From positions 17,752,501 through 17,816,500 of the forward strand of contig NC_050098.1 of the NCBI RefSeq assembly GCF_902167145.1: DNA of 64,000 bases. The letters run 5' to 3'. Source of the DNA: Zea mays. Its lineage: Eukaryota; Streptophyta; Magnoliopsida; Poales; Poaceae. The position numbers and the translations under genes are program-made. Every line of letters begins with the position of its first letter. Position 1 is the stretch's first letter. Positions 57,511 through 64,000 of the stretch are shown here, piece after piece. The notes under the pieces were generated by a model. That model had not been told where the DNA came from. It did not search any database and saw nothing but the letters and a program-made list of their open reading frames with translations.

Positions 57511-58140
57511 GATGGACCGAAGAGAACAGTAGAGTCGTACCCCCATCTACAAGCTCAGAATCATAGGAGTATATCAAAGGCTTCAATTTTCCTCGGGAAT
57601 GGAAATCGTATGAAACTGCCTTCATCCCTTGTGCCCACACATACCCTGTATATTCATAGTACTTTTGTACTTCCACATTTGAAATCCTTACCAATTTATC
57701 TATTCATATGCAGTTGCAAAAACAGTACTTTGGGAAGATGCGAAGCAAACTGTGACAGTGCTTCTACTGTTGGCTGTTATCTACTACCACTTATTTACAT
57801 GTGGTTACACCTTCATCACAGTGATGTCAAAGCTTTTGTCACTAACTGCTCTGTTCTTATTCATTCATGGCATGCTGCCATCAAATTTGTACAATCCTTT
57901 ATTCTCCTTTTCATTTGTTGAATTTACCTACTATCAAATGATTAACCAGTATCTTGATCTTTTTCCATCTTTTCCATCATTCCATTTTGTTGAGTGTCCT
58001 AATTTACTATATATTTGTTAATACTTTGCAGGTTCGGTCACAAGGTTGAGAAACTTGAGGCCTCAAATTTTCACATCACACAGGCACAAGCTCATCATAT
58101 TGCTCTTCAAGTGTGCAGGAATCAGGCTCATACTGCTCAG
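57511..58140 (+). pseudogene. Captured reticulon-domain sterol dehydrogenase (3beta-HSD/decarboxylase) exons
   Basis: Some plant 3-beta-hydroxysteroid dehydrogenase/decarboxylases of sterol synthesis have a C-terminal reticulon domain. Exon 57714-57888, after ATGCAG, reads VAKTVLWEDAKQTVTVLLLL, AVIYYHLFTCGYTFITVMSK, LLSLTALFLFIHGMLPSNL, the paired hydrophobic reticulon hairpin. Exon 58032-58140 reads FGHKVEKLEASNFHITQAQA, the region after it. An upstream piece at 57511-57607 (DGPKRTVESYPHLQAQNHRS) is probably the linker exon. The dehydrogenase domain is not captured. A plain reticulon gene is the alternative, but the EKLEASNFH text fits the fusion type better. Confidence 0.7.
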
Positions 58141-58354
58141 GAGGTGTATGGGAGGATAACGGGATGTGCAGTGCTCTTCAAGTGTGCAAGTGCGTCTATG
58201 GACTGTATGGTTCTTTGGTTTTTCTGTTCGCTGAGGTGCAAAGTAGGAAGAAAATGCAACCCTAACCTTGCAAGGGAGAATGTATCGTTTTTGTGCAACT
58301 AAAATATGTGGTGTTATTTTTTATGCATTAACATTTTGTTGAATATTTTGTATA

Positions 58355-58382
58355 CCGTTGCAACGCACGGGCATCTACCTAG
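58355..58382 (+). terminator. Helitron 2 3' hairpin and CTAG terminus
   Basis: CCGT (58355-58358) pairs with ACGG (58367-58370) around TGCAACGC, followed by GCATCTACCTAG. It serves as the Helitron 3' end signal and is nearly identical to that of Helitron 1. Confidence 0.9.
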
Positions 58383-58593
58383 TAGAAGTAGAAGTAGAGT
58401 AGTGTATGGTAGGGTATTGAAGGGTGTACTGTTGTATAATGGGTATTGTATCCTGTTAATAGGTTGAACCTTTGTATAATGGGTATTGTATCCTGTTATG
58501 TAATATCGAGTCTGTATCATTACTTTTTATAGTAATGTAAAATGGAAGGTTTTCTCTGGCACATTATGTTTACTTCAAATATTTTTGCCACAG
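58383..58593 (+). other. Gypsy-3 leader between Helitron 2 and gag, with a 27-bp repeat
   Basis: Host sequence resumes with an AGTAGA-rich microsatellite. A 27-base unit beginning TTGTATAATGGGTATTGTAT occurs at 58432-58458 and 58472-58498. The leader ends ATATTTTTGCCACAG directly before the gag ATG, resembling a 3' splice site. Confidence 0.75.
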
Positions 58594-61500
58594 ATGCCGA
58601 CCAGGACTCGAGGACAGGATGCAGCAGGAACTTCTGGGGGACGGGATGTTACCCCAAACCCACCTCCAGTTCCTCCCACGTTAGCCGAGGCGATCGCCGC
58701 CTTGGTGAATGCCACCGCCGATAATACCCGCTTCCTTAGGGAAATGGCGGGTCAGCAACAATTTCAGCAGCAGGCGGGAAGAGGTTATCCACAAGGCCCT
58801 CGAGAAACCACTTATCTGGACTTCTCTGAAACCCGTCCACCTCTATTCGTCAAGGCAGAAGATCCCCTAGAAGCTGACGAGTGGATTCGGGTTATCGAGC
58901 AAAAGTTTGGTCTTCTCCGTTGCTCAGAGACGCAGAAGCCGTTGTTTGCCGCACAACAACTCTGTGGTCCTGCCAGTACCTGGTGGGGAAATTTTGTGGC
59001 TATTCAACCTATCAACCATCAAGTCACCTGGGATGAGTTTAAAGCAGCCTTCCGTGAACACTACATCCCCGAAGGAGTGCTGCATATGAAACAAGAGGAA
59101 TTTATGAAGTTACAACAAGGTGGAGATACCGTCAACCAATATCTCAACAAATTCAATCACCTGTCGCAGTATGCTATCGATCAGGTGAATACAGATTTGA
59201 AGAAGAAGAACTGTTTTATGTGGGGACTGAATGATCGGCTACAAAGGAAAATGGCCACATGCATAGACCTCACATATGGAAAGGCTGTCAGCACGACCTT
59301 ATCTGTTGAAGCCAAATACACAACCTCTGGGAAGAATAAGGGATTCGGTGGTGAGAGGCCTAATCACGGCCAGGCGAAGAAGCAACGGTTTGTGATTCAA
59401 CCCTCAAACCAAAATCGCACTTTTTCTCGTCCACCTTCATTTCCCTTCAAGCAGCCTATCATTATCCGCCCCAATAATACCCCCACTACCCCAAAACAGC
59501 CGGGTGCCCCAGGCACTCGATTTCCTGCCTTGCCTAGTTCTTCAACTGGGTGCTTTAATTGCGGCAAGTCGGGACACTTCATCAAAGACTGCCCATATCC
59601 TAGGCAAAATCAATCTAATGCTTCGCAAGGATCTGGGAAATCAACTCAGCCCAAAGGAAATGATGTGGGAAAGAATACAAAGAAGACGGGGCGTGTGTAT
59701 TACACTCAAGTGGCTACTACACTGGAAGGAGAACCGGTGATGATGGGTACGTTTCCCGTGGCCAGTCACCCAGCAATTATTCTTTTTGATTCTGGTGCTT
59801 CACATACATTTATTAGCAAGAAGTTTGTGGAACAATATCATATTGCATACCATGAATCAAAGGAGGGATTTAAAATTCATTCACCTGGGGGACACATTTA
59901 TACTAGAGAAGTGGCCTATGCAGTGCCAGTAACAATGGCCGAACGGAACTTTCCTGCTAACATGATTGTTCTAAAGGGCCAGGATATAGATGTAATATTG
60001 GGTATGAATTGGTTAACCCAACACAAGGCAATCCTCAACACTGAACTCAGAACCGTCAGGTTGAGCTATAACCAAGAAGAGATTCTTTTGACTCTCCCCG
60101 CAACTAATCCAGCCAAAGCTTCTGGTAGAGTATATGAAGCCATTGTACCGGAGATCAAGAATATTCCGGTAGTATGTGAGTTTCCAGATGTATTTCCGGA
60201 AGATTTGCCTGGACTGCCCCCTGAAAGAGATGTAGAATTCGTAATTGAGCTAAAGCCCGGTACGACTCCCATCTCCCGAAGATCATACCGTATGCCCCCT
60301 AATGAATTAGCGGAACTGAAGATTCAATTACAAGATCTACTGAATAAGGGATTCATCCGGCCAAGCTCGTCCCCTTGGGGTTGTCCCGCCATTTTTGTTA
60401 AGAAGAAGGATCAAACCTTGAGAATGTGCGTGGATTATCGACCCCTAAATGAGGTCACCATCAAGAATAAGTACCCCCTTCCAAGGATCGACATATTATT
60501 TGACCAACTGACTGGGGCGAGGGTATTTTCCAAAATTGATCTCAGGTCGGGCTATCATCAAATCCGTATTCGGCCCGAGGATATACCGAAGACCGCGTTT
60601 ACTACGCGGTATGGATTGTTTGAATACTTGGTAATGTCTTTCGGGCTCACAAATGCTCCTGCCCACTTCACCTATTTGATGAACTCGGTGTTCATGCCCG
60701 AGTTGGACAAATTCGTGGTAGTCTTCATCGACGATATCTTGATATATTCTAAGAATGAAGAGGACCATGCTCAGCATCTACGGATTGTATTGACGCGCCT
60801 CAGGGAGCACCAGCTATATGCCAAGTTCAGCAAGTGCGCGTTCTGGCTGGAAGAAATTCAATTTTTGGGGCATGTGTTATCGGCTAAAGGAATTGCGGTA
60901 GATCCTAGCAAGGTCAAAGATATTCTGGAATGGAAACCCCCAACAACTGTTCACCAAGTCCGGAGTTTTCTTGGACTAGCTGGGTATTATCGCAGATTCA
61001 TACCAGATTTTTCTAAGCTTGTGAAGCCAATCACAAGTTTGTTGAAGAATGACATTAAGTTCAATTGGTCTTCTAAGTGCAATGAAGCCTTTGAGCAACT
61101 GAAGACACTATTGACCACTGCTCCGGTATTGGCTCAACCGGACATCACTAAACCTTTTGACGTATATTGTGATGCATCTGGCAGTGGGCTCGGCTGTGTA
61201 CTGATGCAAGAGGGCCGAGTGATTGCGTATGCTTCAAGGCAGTTGCGCCGACATGAGGAGCACTATCCAACTCATGATCTGGAGCTAGCTGCTGTGGTTC
61301 ATGCCCTAAAGATTTGGCATCACTATCTGATGGGTAATATCTGTCACATATACACAGATCATAAAAGTTTGAAGTACATCTTCACCCAGTCAGAATTAAA
61401 TATGAGACAAAGACGATGGCTTGAGCTCATTAAAGACTATGAACTGGAGATCCATTATCACCCAGGTAAGGCCAATGTGGTGGCAGATGCGTTGAGTCGT

Positions 61501-63062
61501 AAGACTTCCTGCCACTGCCTTATGGCGAAGACCTCCGAGAACACTTTGTGTCAAGAAATGGAAAAGCTAAACCTGGGAATTATCCAACAAGGGACTCTAA
61601 ATCAACTAAAGCTTGAGTCAATCATTTTGCAAAGAATAATTGATACTCAAAAGGATAATCTGGGTATGAAGCACATTCGAGAGAAGATAAAGGCTGGAGT
61701 AGCCAAGTGTTTCAAGGAAGACGATCAAGGTGTGATATGGTTTAAAAACCGCATAGTAGTGCCAAAGAACGAAGAACTCCGCCAGCAAATTTTGGATGAA
61801 GCACATCTTAGTCGCTATTCTATTCATCCCGGAAGCACTAAGATGTATCAAGACTTAAAGCAACATTATTGGTGGACAAAGATGAAATCGAAATTGCACG
61901 CTATGTGGCTAAGTGTGACACTTGCAGACGTGTCAAGGCCATACACATGAAAACTGCTGGTCCATTACAATCTTTGCCAATCCCAACATGGAAATGGGAA
62001 GACATCAGTATGGACTTTATTGTGGGATTACCCAGGACAGCCAAAGGGTATGAATCTATTTGGGTTATCGTTGATCGACTCACAAAGATTGCCCACTTCT
62101 TACCTGTTAAGGTCACATATACAGTAGCCACTTATGCAGCATTATACATTGCCCGTATTCTCAGTCTGCATGGTGTTCCGAAGACCATTGTGTCGGATCG
62201 TGGACCTCAATTTGTAGCCAAGTTTTGGGAAGCACTTCACAACTCCTTGGGTACTAAATTACTCCACAGTTCGGCTTACCATCCTCAAACCAGTGGGCAG
62301 ACTGAGAGGGTGAACCAAATACTTGAAGATATGCTGCGGGCATGTGTCCTGGACTTCTCACCAAAATGGGATGAATGTTTGCCCCTAGCGGAGTTTTCAT
62401 ACAATAACAGTTATCAAGAAAGTATCAAGATGGCACCTTTTGAAGCTTTATATGGACGACGGTGTCGAACTCCGCTAAATTGGTCTGAACCTGGAGAAAG
62501 ATACTTCTTTAGACCTGATATGGTGAAAGAGGTCGAAGAAAAGGTTCAGAGAATTATCCATAATATGAAGAAAGCTCAGGCTCGACAAAAGAGTTATGCA
62601 GACCGACGACGACAACCCTTATGCTTTCTGGTAGACGATTATGTCTACTTAAAAGTTTCACCAATGAAGGGTGTATTGCGTTTCGGGGTTAAAGGGAAAC
62701 TTGCACCCAGGTACATTGGTCCATTCCTGGTGCTTGAGCAATGTGGACCAGTGGCATACCGACTTCAGCTCCCCGAAGCATTGTCTGTTGTGCATAATGT
62801 GTTCCACGTGTCACAACTGAAGAAGTGTCTTCGGGTTCCTGATCGAACCGTTGAAGTGACTGATGTTGTCCTGGAACCAGATTTAACATACTCGGAACAT
62901 CCTATTCGAGTTCTAGATCAAAAGGACAGGGTCACCCGAAGAAAGACTCTCAAGTTCTACAAGATACAGTGGAACCAGCATTCGGAAGATGAGGCTACAT
63001 GGGAAACCCAAGACTTTTTAGATAAGAATTTCCCAGGCTTTCTAGCCTCATGTAAATTGTAA
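58594..63062 (+). pseudogene. Gypsy-3 gag-pol polyprotein with a single frameshift in integrase
   Basis: The ATG at 58594 ([20 protein letters not shown]) is preferred over the non-ATG extension upstream. Order, with rough residue numbers: Gag capsid domain 70-240; CCHC knuckle ([14 protein letters not shown]) near 319; aspartic protease ([13 protein letters not shown]) near 399; reverse transcriptase ([29 protein letters not shown] near 711); RNase H ([25 protein letters not shown]); integrase. A one-base loss near 61894, within the integrase zinc finger between its HH and CC halves (HPGSTKMYQ ... CDTCRRVKA), breaks the frame. The second part (61869-63062) holds the DDE core ([29 protein letters not shown]) and a chromodomain-like end (YKIQWNQHSEDEATWE). 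Otherwise the frame is clean, in keeping with youth. Confidence 0.92.
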
Positions 63063-63200
63063 AACCTGTATAGTTGTTGTAATAAAGAAGTAACCCCCAC
63101 ATCACCCCTGCCTTGTACCAAAATTAAGGAAATAAAAATGTGATGTGTTTCCTTTATCATTACCTACCCTAGGATTTTAATCTCGGGACGAGATTCTTTT

Positions 63201-63213
63201 ATGGGGGGAAGGA
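63201..63213 (+). other. Polypurine tract of Gypsy-3
   Basis: ATGGGGGGAAGGA lies directly before the 3' LTR start TGTAACACC. Confidence 0.8.
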
Positions 63214-64000
63214 TGTAACACCCCTGGTGTTACTATTACTAAAACTTGAGCATGACATCATAAGCATTGGCATTGCATATGTTTGACACACCTAGAGTGC
63301 ATTCACTAGGCAAAAATTTCAAACAAGTTGTATTGTTTTAAGTGTTTTGCAACTAGAACCCTGGTTAAGGAACTTAACCCTAAATAGGGATTATAGGGGT
63401 AAAACTTTACCCAAGTTAAGAAAACCAAAAGACTTTAGGGTAAAAGTCATAAAATGACCCTAAGAATAAACTTGAATCACTTTTGTACCCCTGGGATACC
63501 AGAAACCCTAATTGGAACCCCGGAAAACCCTAAAACCAAACCCTAGGGGCTTATGTGCAAAAGTGATGAACCTTTGGACTAAAATGTAAAAACTACTATG
63601 TTTAAGCATCTAAAGTCATTTGGTTCACAAATATGTGAATTTACAAGCCAAACCCTAAGTTTTCGACTTAAATGCAAAATGGACCTCATTTGAGCTCTAT
63701 ACCAAGTCTGAAATTTAGTGTTAAAGGCTCCACTTTGGGGCTTTGTAACTTTCAAATTATAGGGTTTTTGCCCTAAGTCACCACATCAAGATTGTAGCCC
63801 AACTATAGGAGTACAACTTTGCTAAAAGGTGTAAGCACAGTTGTTAAGAAAATTTTGGAGATAATCAAGCCTGAAGTCAGGCTGTCAGGCTAGTATTGTC
63901 TGAATTTCAGACTAACAGTGGCTTAGACCCAAGTTTGAGAGCCAGTTTGACCTTGATCCAGTGCTCAAATGAGCTTAATCCCTATAGTCGAATTGTAGGT
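63214..64000 (+). repeat. 3' LTR of Gypsy-3, first 787 bp
   Basis: Matches 46586-47372 with three mismatches by eye (GGAC/CGAC, CTTCC/CTTTC, AGTTG/AGTCG). It is cut by the window end. Confidence 0.95.

Larger units (their letters stand above)
51399..58382 (+). mobile_element. Helitron 2, non-autonomous, carrying fragments of six genes
   Basis: It begins TCTCTACTACTTATTAAGTA and ends CATCTACCTAG, inserted between A and T (GTGTAA|TAGAAG). The terminal hairpin CCGT...ACGG at 58355-58370 and the 3' end match Helitron 1, so both belong to one family. No Rep/helicase is present. Fragments in order are carotenoid cleavage dioxygenase (+), NLP (-), ribosome recycling factor (+), CPN60 (+), HMA1 (+) and reticulon-domain sterol dehydrogenase (+). 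Introns are retained in the multi-exon fragments. Confidence 0.93.
46586..64000 (+). mobile_element. Gypsy-3: Tekay-type chromovirus, plus strand, 3' end off-window
   Basis: The 5' LTR 46586-50567, primer site, orf0, gag-pol and the first 787 bp of the 3' LTR (from 63214) are present. Helitron 2 interrupts the leader. Over the shared 787 bp I count three mismatches between LTRs, giving a very recent insertion. It cuts Copia-1 within the GAG-pre-integrase region. The target duplication cannot be checked because the right flank is outside the window. Confidence 0.92.

Overview
The window is a stack of nested transposable elements from a large grass genome. It is most probably Zea (maize or teosinte), because Opie/Ji-type SIRE Copia elements, Tekay-type Gypsy chromoviruses, a Tat-lineage Gypsy element and gene-capturing Helitrons with maize-style termini lie inside one another. 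I see no intact cellular gene. The only cellular coding sequence consists of exon fragments carried by two Helitrons.

Layout from left to right. (1) 1-157 and 8295-8815 are two pieces of one plus-strand Gypsy LTR (LTR A), split by a complete, young, non-autonomous Copia element at 158-8289 (target duplication ATTGC) that encodes only a Gag with three zinc knuckles. (2) 8816-10628 is part of a minus-strand Gypsy LTR (LTR B), broken by LTR A and itself inserted in (3) a deleted minus-strand Tat Gypsy element, 10629-13965. (4) The Tat element sits in an old plus-strand Opie-like Copia element (Copia-1), whose pieces are 13966-14522, 24526-24857 and 46095-46585. (5) Between the first two pieces is a Ji-like solo LTR (14523-24525, duplication ATTCA), which contains a full-length minus-strand Opie-like element (15194-24386, duplication CTTAT). 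(6) Between the second and third pieces is a full-length minus-strand Tekay-type chromovirus, Gypsy-2 (24858-46094, duplication TGCAT). Its left LTR is interrupted by Helitron 1 (24968-32833). (7) Copia-1 is cut off at 46586 by a plus-strand chromovirus, Gypsy-3, which runs past the window end. Its leader is interrupted by Helitron 2 (51399-58382).

Neither Helitron encodes a RepHel protein, so both are non-autonomous. Helitron 1 carries fragments of a glutathionyl-hydroquinone reductase and a xylose isomerase gene. Helitron 2 carries fragments of at least six genes: a carotenoid cleavage dioxygenase, an NLP transcription factor, a ribosome recycling factor, a mitochondrial CPN60, an HMA1 P-type ATPase and a reticulon-domain sterol dehydrogenase. 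All are decayed or partial.

The least explained signal is a short acidic exon-like frame inside the LTRs of all three independent chromovirus elements in which that part of the LTR is present. It starts after a YAG acceptor-like site and ends at the shared nonamer GAAGGCAAG. Both chromoviruses with sequence upstream of gag also carry an extra ORF there (called orf0 here), and their gag start codons follow directly on CCACAG. LTR comparison by eye suggests the youngest insertions are roughly 0.15-0.25 million years old at the usual grass LTR rate, so both Helitrons moved very recently.
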